Positions 1 to 5,617 of a stretch of DNA of 5,617 nucleotides are shown piece after piece. The stretch covers positions 1-5,617 of the forward strand of contig CAZMRK010000463.1 of NCBI GenBank assembly GCA_964568355.1, in the 5' to 3' direction. The translations under genes and the position numbers were made by a program. This DNA is from JAJPJX01 sp964568355 (GTDB lineage Bacteria > Acidobacteriota > Terriglobia > Bryobacterales > Bryobacteraceae). The notes under the pieces were generated by a model. That model saw nothing but the letters and a program-made list of their open reading frames with translations. It ran no database searches and was not told the DNA's origin. Positions within the stretch are counted from its first letter, which is position 1. Each line of letters starts with the position of its first letter.

Positions 1-2069
1 TGAACCTGATAGCCGGCCGAAACCAGCATTTCCGCGAGGCGGCCGGCATCGCGCTCGTCGTCGATCACCAGGATGCGGGACGAACGCGATTCACCGGCGG
101 CGGGGAGTACGGGAAGGGCGGCCTTGGCCGGGGGCAGGTTCAGGACACGCGGCAAAATGGCGACGAAGGTGCTGCCCTGCCCGAATTGGCTGTGCACCTC
201 GACGCGGCCGCCCTGAGCTTCGACGATCCGCTTGGTAAGCGCCAGGCCGAGGCCGCTGCCCTGGTCCTGACGCCCGCCCGCCGACAGTTGTTGAAAATCC
301 TGGAAGAGCCGGGGAAGATCTTCGGAATGGATCCCGATACCGGTATCCTCCACCTCCAACCGGACCTCGGCGGGGCCGGAAGCGAGCAGGCGCACCTGGA
401 CCCGGCCTCCGGAGGGGGTGAATTTGACGGCATTGGAAAGATAGTTGTAGAGAACCTGTTTGAAACGGGCGGAATCGGCGACCACTTCGCCCAGCTCTTC
501 ACCGGGCTCGAACAGAATGGGCACCTCTTTCTTATCGGCGAGGGGTCGCAGGATATCGCGGACCTCACGGATCAGGGCATTCAGGTCCACGTGCTCCGGG
601 CGAAACTCCATGCGGCCAGATTCCACCTTGGCCAGATCCAGAACATCGTTGATCAGGTGCAGCAGGTGGCGGGCGCTGGTCAGGATGTCGCCCAAAAACT
701 CCTGGTGGGTTTCGGAAACGGGGCCGACTTTACCGTCATACATCAGCTCGGAAAATCCGATGATGCCGTTGAGCGGGGTGCGCAGTTCGTGCGACATGTT
801 GGCCAGGAAACGGTTCTTGGTTTCGGTAGCCTCGCGGGCCATGGCCAGGGCGCGTGCCAATTGTTCATTCTTGCCCTTGAGCTCCTGCGCGTATTGCTCC
901 ACCTTGCGGGTAGCCAGTTCGCCGAGCCGCCGCTCGCTGATATCCAGCAAGGCCGAGCGCATGCCGCTGATACGGCCGTTCTCGTCGGTGATCGGGTTCT
1001 CGTGGATTTCGAGATAGACGATGGCTCCGTCCTTCCGCACATAGTCGCGCTCAAAAACCTCGATGGACTGTTCGCCGCTTATTTTACGGCGGACGCTTTC
1101 GCGGCTGGCCTGCTGCTGCTCCGGCACCACGAGTTCCCAGACCGGCCGGCCCAACAACTCCTCGGCGGAATAACCCAGCATACGGCATTCGGCCTCGTTG
1201 ACACGGCGGATGACGCCCTCGGAATCGATTTCCTGGTAGGCCACGGGAGCGTCTTCGAACAGGCTGCGGAAACGTTGCTCGCTGGCGGACAAGCGGCGCT
1301 CGCGCAGGTTTAGCAGGCCAGCCGCCTCTTCCAATGACTGACCCAACCGGGCAATTTCGTCTCTTCCGGCGGGCAAGGGGCGCAAGGGCTCGCTTTTGGC
1401 CAGCAGCCGCGAATTCTCCTCCAGCTCCCGAATGCGGCGGGAGAGGCTGGCGGTGAGCAGGAGATTGGCCAGCAAACCGGCGATCGGGCCAAACAAGCTG
1501 CTGACCAAAACCACGAGAAAGAGCTCGTGATGACGCCGCCTCGCCCCGCTCCAATCTTCGCCCAAACGTACACCCAGGCCTCGCTCCATTTCGCCCAGGC
1601 TGACCCGCAGGCGGTCCATGATCACCTTGCTTTCCGCCAACAGGTCCTGGACGGCGGAGGCCGGCGCGGTTCGCTGCCGCTCCAGCAGGGCCAGATCCCG
1701 GTCAATCAGTCCCTGGATCTCCCGGAGGGCTTCCGAGCCGAACGCATCGCCTTCCGGAACCAGACGCTGGCGCGCGGAAGGGAGGGCGGCGAGCGCGGCC
1801 TGATACGACTCCAGGTACTGCTCCTTTCCGGTCAGCAAATAACCGCGCATCGCGGCCTCCGCTTCGGTCAGCAGAGCCAGCACATGCCGGGCATCGGAGC
1901 GGATCTGGATACTTCTTTGCACGCGGGCTTCGGCTTCCCGAGTGCGATGCTCCATCGCGGTAGCCGCCAGCAGGGCCGCAACCAGGACGATCAGCGGCAG
2001 AACCAGGACGAGCAGGCCCTTGCTCCGCAAGGAAGCGTTGTTCCAGATCGGAATGCCGGAGGAATTCAT
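1..2069 (-). CDS. Hybrid sensor histidine kinase (CHASE3-like, PAS, HisKA, HATPase_c, partial receiver), 3' end cut off
   Basis: This is an inner-membrane sensor kinase that should autophosphorylate on His and pass the phosphate to a fused receiver. The frame reads open from ATG at 2069 to the window edge, giving 689 codons. Residues 18-38 are a first membrane segment. Residues 39-180 form a periplasmic region with the CHASE3-like string RGYLLTGKEQYL at 75-86, and residues 183-206 are a second membrane segment. A HAMP-like linker follows, then a PAS domain at about 262-378 ending in DISERR and a short coiled coil. HisKA has the H-box SHELRTPLNG with His427. HATPase_c has the N-box Asn546, the G1 box DTGIGI from Asp575 and the G2 box GSGLGLAL from Gly604. 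A Pro/Ala-rich linker (about 641-664) leads into a receiver starting with ILVIDDE (Asp670, Asp671). The phospho-accepting Asp would lie outside the window. The start is 39 bases after the HPt stop, so the two are probably co-transcribed; only a weak AGAG precedes the ATG. The stimulus cannot be read from the sequence. Confidence 0.95.
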   Translation of the reverse strand, partial: MNSSGIPIWNNASLRSKGLLVLVLPLIVLVAALLAATAMEHRTREAEARVQRSIQIRSDARHVLALLTEAEAAMRGYLLTGKEQYLESYQAALAALPSARQRLVPEGDAFGSEALREIQGLIDRDLALLERQRTAPASAVQDLLAESKVIMDRLRVSLGEMERGLGVRLGEDWSGARRRHHELFLVVLVSSLFGPIAGLLANLLLTASLSRRIRELEENSRLLAKSEPLRPLPAGRDEIARLGQSLEEAAGLLNLRERRLSASEQRFRSLFEDAPVAYQEIDSEGVIRRVNEAECRMLGYSAEELLGRPVWELVVPEQQQASRESVRRKISGEQSIEVFERDYVRKDGAIVYLEIHENPITDENGRISGMRSALLDISERRLGELATRKVEQYAQELKGKNEQLARALAMAREATETKNRFLANMSHELRTPLNGIIGFSELMYDGKVGPVSETHQEFLGDILTSARHLLHLINDVLDLAKVESGRMEFRPEHVDLNALIREVRDILRPLADKKEVPILFEPGEELGEVVADSARFKQVLYNYLSNAVKFTPSGGRVQVRLLASGPAEVRLEVEDTGIGIHSEDLPRLFQDFQQLSAGGRQDQGSGLGLALTKRIVEAQGGRVEVHSQFGQGSTFVAILPRVLNLPPAKAALPVLPAAGESRSSRILVIDDERDAGRLAEMLVSAGYQV

Positions 2070-2108
2070 CTGAACGCTGTCTCTATTGTTGAATTCCGCT
2101 GCAACTTG

Positions 2109-2519
2109 TCAACCATGCTTTTCCACAAAAGCGCGAATAGAACGTGCGGACGATTCAAATTGCCGGAGCAGGGCCGCCACCAGGGGTTCGCTGCCATCGA
2201 AGGAGCCGCGGCAGAAGATTTCTTCAAGCTCCATCCCGATCTGAGCCATGCGGGTCTCCCCCATCTGGCTGCAACTGCCCTTGATGCTATGGGCCATGCG
2301 CCGGAGCTTATCCAACTCCCGTGCCGCGAGGGCCTGCTGGAGCAGATCCAGGCGCTCGCGGGTATCGGTCAGGAAAAGATGAATCAATTCCATAACGACC
2401 TCAGACTGGCCGGCGTCCCACAGCTCCGCCAGCGCCTGAGGGAGAGTCCATGGCGCGGCAGCCGGCCCGGTCTGATCACGAGAGGATACCGATGCGGATT
2501 TGTCAGTCTCGTTATTCAT
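2109..2519 (-). CDS. Stand-alone HPt (histidine phosphotransfer) protein
   Basis: This 136-residue soluble protein is predicted to shuttle phosphate between receiver domains. After a polar, probably disordered N-terminus of about 24 residues it is almost entirely helical. The HPt signature RRMAHSIKGSCSQMG spans 73-87, with His77 as the phospho-accepting residue and Lys80-Gly81 in the usual H-x-x-K-G pattern. The rest fits one HPt four-helix bundle, with no kinase or output domain. It is the first gene of the leftward operon, 39 bases ahead of the hybrid kinase, and is divergent from a stand-alone receiver gene. Those two receivers are its natural partners: it probably takes phosphate from the kinase's own receiver and gives it to the separate one. 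The role matches HptB of Pseudomonas aeruginosa, but orthology cannot be settled here. The ATG has only a weak GGGG element upstream. The reverse transfer direction, as a phosphate sink, is also possible. Confidence 0.93.
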   Translation of the reverse strand: MNNETDKSASVSSRDQTGPAAAPWTLPQALAELWDAGQSEVVMELIHLFLTDTRERLDLLQQALAARELDKLRRMAHSIKGSCSQMGETRMAQIGMELEEIFCRGSFDGSEPLVAALLRQFESSARSIRAFVEKHG

Positions 2520-2612
2520 TGGAATCGCCCCGATAATGTCATTCGTGAAACCGCGGAAGGTCTGCTCGCGTTTTCCTGGCAGAAATGGGAAGCAAAGAGT
2601 TTCCGTAAATTC

Positions 2613-2618
2613 ATTTTA
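2613..2618 (-). promoter_or_regulatory. Candidate -10 element for the HPt-kinase operon
   Basis: Read on the minus strand, 2618 to 2613 is TAAAAT, five of six matches to the sigma-70 -10 consensus. A start near 2606 would leave a leader of roughly 86 bases before the HPt ATG. At 17-base spacing the -35 position reads TTCCTT, which is a poor match. The call is tentative. Confidence 0.25.
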
Positions 2619-2706
2619 GCCCGTTGGAGCCAGTGAAGGAATTTACCGCCCGGACCCGGTGGAAAGCTCCTGGTTTGCGGTTCATCTTCTTCTGACGCAG
2701 GCTTTT

Positions 2707-2738
2707 ATTCCCATCTTCGGTTGGATTATAACGGGAAT
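2707..2738. repeat. Perfect 6-bp inverted repeat around the plus-strand -10 candidate
   Basis: ATTCCC at 2707-2712 is repeated in inverted form as GGGAAT at 2733-2738, with 20 bases between the arms. The candidate -10 TATAAC lies inside, at the edge of the right arm. Arms about two and a half helical turns apart across a core promoter would suit a dimeric regulator. However, six-base arms can arise by chance in a region this size, and the window encodes no DNA-binding protein. Confidence 0.25.
2727..2732 (+). promoter_or_regulatory. Candidate -10 element for the receiver-phosphatase-STAS operon
   Basis: TATAAC matches the sigma-70 -10 consensus at five of six positions. Transcription would begin near 2739 and give a leader of about 44 bases before the GTG at 2783. 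The matching -35 position (about 2704-2709, TTTATT) is poor, so the promoter would be weak or need an activator. It is the best plus-strand candidate I can see in the intergenic region, but it rests on one hexamer. Confidence 0.3.
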
Positions 2739-2782
2739 GACGAGAAAATTCACGGTTTTTTGGCAGCCACCGGTTCGTTTGG

Positions 2783-3241
2783 GTGAGTTACGTGGAAGAG
2801 TTCAACAATCGGTTGAAAAGAAATATACCAGGAAATCCCTCACAAGGAGGGGATCGCCCCGGGCGAATCCTGGTGGTAGAGGACGAACGGCACATCGCCC
2901 GCTTTTTGGAGTATGTTTTACAGAAGGCCCAGTACGAGGTGGAAGTTGCGGAGGACGGCTGGCAGGCGCTCGAGATCCTCCAGAAGACGGTTCCCGACGC
3001 GGTCCTCCTGGACATGGTTTTGCCCGAAGTTTCCGGGTTAGACCTGTTGCGGATGATCCGGAGGGATCCTCGCCACGCCAAGTTAGTGATCGTGGTCGTG
3101 AGCGCCCACTGGTTTGGGGAAGACGATTCCTCTCTACGGGAGGCCGGAGCAACCGCCCAATGTTCCAAACCGATTGCACCGTCCACCTTACTAGACAAGT
3201 TAGCGGAACTGGGGGTACCACCCCGGATTTCGGTCCCCTGA
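2783..3241 (+). CDS. Stand-alone response-regulator receiver (REC) protein
   Basis: This is a 152-residue, CheY-like single receiver domain with no output domain. A polar 27-residue N-terminal lead precedes the fold. The first strand RILVVEDE carries the acidic metal-binding pair Glu33-Asp34. The phospho-accepting Asp77 sits in AVLLDMVLPEVSG, Ser107 takes the conserved Thr/Ser position, and Lys129-Pro130 form the KP motif. All residues needed for phosphorylation are present. With no DNA-binding part it must act by protein contact, most likely on the phosphatase/kinase encoded 31 bases downstream. In P. aeruginosa HsbR a receiver is fused to such an enzyme, which supports this pairing; the contact is inferred. 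The divergent HPt protein is the likely phosphodonor. The start drawn is GTG at 2783, the first start in an open frame beginning at 2741. GTG at 2792 is an alternative, with GGTGAG four bases ahead. Neither start has a strong Shine-Dalgarno sequence. Confidence 0.93.
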   Translation: MSYVEEFNNRLKRNIPGNPSQGGDRPGRILVVEDERHIARFLEYVLQKAQYEVEVAEDGWQALEILQKTVPDAVLLDMVLPEVSGLDLLRMIRRDPRHAKLVIVVVSAHWFGEDDSSLREAGATAQCSKPIAPSTLLDKLAELGVPPRISVP

Positions 3242-3272
3242 TCCCGGTATTTTCCGGCCACGGCGGTTCCAG

Positions 3273-5393
3273 GTGAGCGCATCCTGGGGAGATTGGTGGG
3301 TGGACCTGCAGGCGACGGGCCTGCACGACGAGGAAATCCGGATCGTAAGGGAACTGTTCGCCGTGCTACGGGCGGCCGCGCCGGTCGAGGGGCTGGCGGT
3401 TCGGTACCGGTCGCGGAACGGGGTGGAGTGGCAACTGCTTCCGGCCTTCATGAGGGTCGAAAATGCCCCGGCGGGAGAGGGCGAGCGCACCGATGAGTTC
3501 CGGTTGAAGGCCCGCGGCCACGGCCTGAATCCGACCATCCTGGTGGTCACACGGCCGGCCTCGGAAGGCCTGGCGCGACTGGTCTGGCAACTGGTCGAGG
3601 CGGCCCTGGACCGGGCCAATCTGCAGGAGCGGGAAAATCAACTGCTCGAAGAGATGGGGGCCAACTGGGAGACGCTGGAGGCGCTGTACGAGCTCAATAC
3701 CACGCTCCGGGTCACCGATCATCCCTGGAAACTGCTGAACGAGCTGCTGCGGCGCAGGGTGCTGGTGAAAGAGGGTCTGAGCGCGGCAATCTACGTGGAG
3801 GGCGAAGGGCGGCTGGTACTGGCAGCAAGCAACGGCGCCGCCCCCAAAGCGCTGGCGATACAAGGCGGACTGGCGGGCAGAGCGATCCGCGAGCGCCGCA
3901 CGCAGGTAATCAACGGCCGGGAGGGCCTGCAGGCGATTCCGGACCTGGAGCCGGAATGGCGGAACGCCAGCAATGCGGCGGTGGCGCCGATCGCCACGCG
4001 GCAGGGGCTGGCGGGGGCGGTGATCATGTGGCGATCGAATCATCCGGGCACGTTCGATACACCGCTGCTGCGGCTGGTCGAGGCGCTGGCGAACCAGGCC
4101 GCCATGGTGATCGAAGGGGACCGGCTGAACCGGGCGCTGCGCGAGGGGGAGCGCTTGCGGCAGGAGATCGAGATTGCGTCCTCGATTCAGCAGACGCTGC
4201 TGCTGGACGCTCCACCGGAAGATCTGCCGGGCCTGGAGATCGCCTCGTTCACCCTGGCCTCCCAGAAAATCGACGGTGATTTCTGCGAGTTCATCCGCCA
4301 CCAGAACGGGACGGTAGATGTGCTGGTGGGCGATGTGATGGGCAAAGGCGTACCGGCGGCGCTGGTGGGAGCCGCAACCAAGCACCACCTGGTGCGCGCC
4401 ATGGCCGAACTGGCGACTCCGGGCGGCGAGTCCGAGGGATTCGCCACGCCCGGAGAGGTGGTCGCGCTGGCGGCACAACGCCTGGGCGGCCAACTGATCG
4501 CACTGGAGCGATTTGTCACGCTGTGCTACGCCCGGCTGGACGCCACCTTGTGCTGCCTGGAGTATGTGGACTGCGGGCATCCCAGCACGATCCTGTACCA
4601 GGAGCAGCGTGGGGAGTGCTCCTTTCTCAACAGCAACAACCTGCCGCTGGGCGTCGATCCGGAAGAAGTCTACGAGCAGCAATCGGTGGTGCTGTCGCCG
4701 GGGGACCTGCTGCTGTTCTATTCCGATGGGGTGACCGAGGCCCGCAATCCTCAGGGAGAGCTGTTCGGCGCGGCCCGCCTGGCAGAGTGCGTGAAGCGTT
4801 ATGCTTCCCTTCCCTGCCAAACGCTGCTGGAGCGCATCCGAGCCGACGTGGTGGAGTTCTCGGGGGCAATCGAATTCGCCGATGATTTCACCAGTGTGGC
4901 GGTTCGAGTACGGCGGCACTCCAACGAAGTTCCGCTCTATAGCCGCCGCGAGTCCTTTCCCAGCGATCTCACGCAGCTTGCCGCCCTGCGCCAGTGGGCG
5001 AGCGACCTGGCCGCCCAGGTGCCCGGGGGGTTGGAGGAGGGCCTCCGGACCGGCCTGGAACTGGCGGTGGACGAAGCCCTGGCCAACGTGATCCAGCACG
5101 CCTACGACGGGCGCGCGGACGGCCGGCTGGAAGTACAGGGCGAGGCGTTTTCCGATCGCGTGACGGTGCGGATCTTCGACTGGGGGCGCGCATTCGACCC
5201 GGCCAAGGTGGCGGGGCCGGCATTCGACGGATCGCGGGAGAGCGGATTCGGGCTGTATATCATTGCACACTCGGTGGACGAGGTATCCTACTCGCATGAG
5301 CCGGAGGGACGGAATTGCGTCTGTCTGACGCAGTTTCGCAAGCCACGGCCTTTGAGTACACGAGGACGAACGGATGCCCCTGAGCGTGGATAA
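3273..5393 (+). CDS. GAF - PP2C/SpoIIE phosphatase - RsbW-like HATPase fusion (partner-switching enzyme)
   Basis: This 706-residue soluble protein is predicted both to dephosphorylate and to phosphorylate a STAS-domain anti-sigma-factor antagonist. Residues 20-128 are uncharacterised and look like a degenerate half GAF fold ending in a helix. Residues about 135-283 are a GAF sensor. A helical linker (284-315) holds the RsbU-type string IASSIQQTLLL. The PP2C/SpoIIE domain (about 318-547) has IDGD (Asp336), GDVMGKGVPAAL (Asp354), CGHP (434-437), FYSDGVTEA (Asp485) and FADDFTSV (Asp537, Asp538). The C-terminal RsbW-like ATPase (about 556-690) has LAVDEALANVIQHAY with Glu601, Asn605 and His609, then FDWG (Asp636) and SGFGLYII (Gly658, Gly660). 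Both active sites look intact. It sits between the receiver gene and the overlapping STAS gene, its probable regulator and substrate. The start drawn is GTG 3273, the only start in a frame open from 3204. GTG 3300 (residue 10) has a better ribosome site, so the real protein may be nine residues shorter. Confidence 0.93.
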   Translation: MSASWGDWWVDLQATGLHDEEIRIVRELFAVLRAAAPVEGLAVRYRSRNGVEWQLLPAFMRVENAPAGEGERTDEFRLKARGHGLNPTILVVTRPASEGLARLVWQLVEAALDRANLQERENQLLEEMGANWETLEALYELNTTLRVTDHPWKLLNELLRRRVLVKEGLSAAIYVEGEGRLVLAASNGAAPKALAIQGGLAGRAIRERRTQVINGREGLQAIPDLEPEWRNASNAAVAPIATRQGLAGAVIMWRSNHPGTFDTPLLRLVEALANQAAMVIEGDRLNRALREGERLRQEIEIASSIQQTLLLDAPPEDLPGLEIASFTLASQKIDGDFCEFIRHQNGTVDVLVGDVMGKGVPAALVGAATKHHLVRAMAELATPGGESEGFATPGEVVALAAQRLGGQLIALERFVTLCYARLDATLCCLEYVDCGHPSTILYQEQRGECSFLNSNNLPLGVDPEEVYEQQSVVLSPGDLLLFYSDGVTEARNPQGELFGAARLAECVKRYASLPCQTLLERIRADVVEFSGAIEFADDFTSVAVRVRRHSNEVPLYSRRESFPSDLTQLAALRQWASDLAAQVPGGLEEGLRTGLELAVDEALANVIQHAYDGRADGRLEVQGEAFSDRVTVRIFDWGRAFDPAKVAGPAFDGSRESGFGLYIIAHSVDEVSYSHEPEGRNCVCLTQFRKPRPLSTRGRTDAPERG
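3287..3293 (+). promoter_or_regulatory. Ribosome binding site favouring the GTG start at 3300
   Basis: GGGGAGA lies six bases before the in-frame GTG at 3300, good spacing for a Shine-Dalgarno sequence. The longer start at 3273 has only a weak GGCGG upstream. If this site is the one used, the phosphatase/kinase begins at residue 10 of the frame drawn and the gap after the receiver gene is 58 bases rather than 31. Confidence 0.45.
5362..5366 (+). promoter_or_regulatory. Ribosome binding site for the STAS gene inside the upstream coding region
   Basis: GAGGA lies seven bases before the ATG at 5374, within the last codons of the phosphatase/kinase gene. It sets the STAS start and means ribosomes finishing the upstream gene pass directly over this start. 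Confidence 0.65.
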
Positions 5394-5617
5394 GACCGGC
5401 GACATTCTGATTCTGACCCTGGCTGGAGACACCCTGGACGCCAGCAATGCCCGGGAGTTCAAAACGGAGGCCGCGCCGTTGCTCACCCCTGCCGGCAAAG
5501 TGATTTTCGACATGAGCCGCCTGCATTTCGTGGATAGCTCCGGGCTAGGCGCCATGCTCTCCTGCCTGCGGCAGTTGAAAGGGGTGGGAGGAGAGCTGAA
5601 GTTGTGCGCCATGACCA
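5374..5617 (+). CDS. STAS-domain anti-sigma-factor antagonist (SpoIIAA/RsbV/HsbA type), 3' end cut off
   Basis: This is a small cytoplasmic switch protein whose phosphorylation on Ser controls which partner it binds. The 81 codons in the window cover most of a STAS fold. First comes a strand-rich start (ILILTLAGD), then LDASNAREF at 21-29. The family signature FDMSRLHFVDSSGLGAML follows at 45-62, and a final strand ELKLCAM ends at the window edge. The acceptor should be Ser55, the first Ser of DSSG by comparison with RsbV and SpoIIAA, with Ser56 next to it. The ATG at 5374 has GAGGA seven bases upstream and overlaps the previous gene by 20 bases in another frame, so the two are probably translationally coupled. 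The upstream fusion enzyme is the obvious kinase and phosphatase for this Ser. The downstream binding partner is not in the window. Most STAS proteins of this type are about 100-115 residues, so some 20-35 residues are missing. Confidence 0.93.
   Translation, partial: MPLSVDKTGDILILTLAGDTLDASNAREFKTEAAPLLTPAGKVIFDMSRLHFVDSSGLGAMLSCLRQLKGVGGELKLCAMT

Larger units (their letters stand above)
2520..2782. other. Divergent intergenic regulatory region
   Basis: This 263-base stretch separates the starts of the leftward HPt-kinase operon and the rightward receiver-phosphatase-STAS operon, so it must hold the promoters for both unless they are transcribed from further away. It is visibly richer in A and T than the flanking genes, with a T6 run at 2756-2761. 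I see no tRNA, no convincing terminator hairpin and no small gene. Frames that cross it are extensions of shadow frames from the neighbouring genes. Possible -10 elements and one inverted repeat are listed separately. Confidence 0.7.

Noticed and set aside
186..1313. 375-codon plus-strand open frame opposite the hybrid kinase
   Set aside because: It is a shadow: the minus strand here encodes the PAS, H-box, N-box and G-boxes of the kinase in order, and the plus frame has no recognisable motif.
2528..2536. CCCCGATAA resembling a sigma-28 (flagellar) -10 element on the plus strand, tempting because HsbA acts through FlgM
   Set aside because: No TAAA-type -35 element lies at the expected distance upstream, and the match sits beside the start of the divergent HPt gene.
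1527..2636. 369-codon plus-strand open frame crossing the kinase start, the HPt gene and the intergenic region
   Set aside because: It runs antisense to two well-supported genes and through their 39-base gap, with no family resemblance in its translation.
2751..2770. T6 run at 2756-2761 as a possible intrinsic terminator
   Set aside because: No GC-rich hairpin precedes it in the plus direction, and it lies just ahead of a gene start rather than after a gene end.
2844..2850. Near-perfect Shine-Dalgarno AAGGAGG inside the receiver gene
   Set aside because: No ATG, GTG or TTG follows at usable spacing. The next in-frame GTG (2871) is about 20 bases on and would remove part of the first strand of the receiver fold.
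2659..3276. 205-codon plus-strand open frame overlapping the receiver gene
   Set aside because: The receiver frame contains all conserved response-regulator residues over the same bases. This frame is low-complexity Gly/Arg/Pro-rich sequence.
3366..5612. Very long minus-strand open frame (748 codons) opposite the phosphatase/kinase and STAS genes
   Set aside because: Its translation shows no recognisable domain and is rich in Gln, Arg, His and Pro, typical of the reverse of GC-rich codons. The plus strand carries clear GAF, PP2C, HATPase and STAS motifs over the same bases.

Overview
This GC-rich bacterial window carries one compact signalling locus: two divergent operons around an AT-richer intergenic region at about 2520-2782. 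Gene style (a membrane hybrid histidine kinase, an HPt protein, a stand-alone receiver and an RsbU/RsbW-type fusion with a STAS protein) suits a Gram-negative bacterium, most likely a proteobacterium. That assignment is inference; no taxonomic marker gene is present.

Leftward (minus) operon: a 136-residue HPt phosphotransfer protein (2519 to 2109), then after 39 bases a membrane hybrid sensor histidine kinase (2069 to beyond base 1). The kinase has two membrane segments around a CHASE3-like domain, then PAS, HisKA, HATPase and the first part of a receiver domain. The window edge cuts it before the receiver's phospho-accepting Asp.

Rightward (plus) operon: a single-domain receiver protein (2783-3241), a 706-residue protein with GAF, PP2C/SpoIIE phosphatase and RsbW-like HATPase domains (3273-5393), and an anti-sigma-factor antagonist of the STAS family (5374 to beyond the end). 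The STAS gene overlaps the phosphatase/kinase gene by 20 bases.

Proposed working order (inference from domain content and order): a signal at the kinase leads to His autophosphorylation, transfer to its own receiver, then to the HPt His, then to the Asp of the stand-alone receiver. That receiver then tunes the phosphatase/kinase, which sets the phosphorylation state of the Ser on the STAS protein. This is the logic of the Pseudomonas aeruginosa HptB-HsbR-HsbA pathway. There, however, receiver, phosphatase and kinase are one protein, whereas here the receiver is a separate polypeptide and the phosphatase carries a GAF region. The final target (sigma factor, anti-sigma factor, FlgM-like protein or diguanylate cyclase) lies outside the window.
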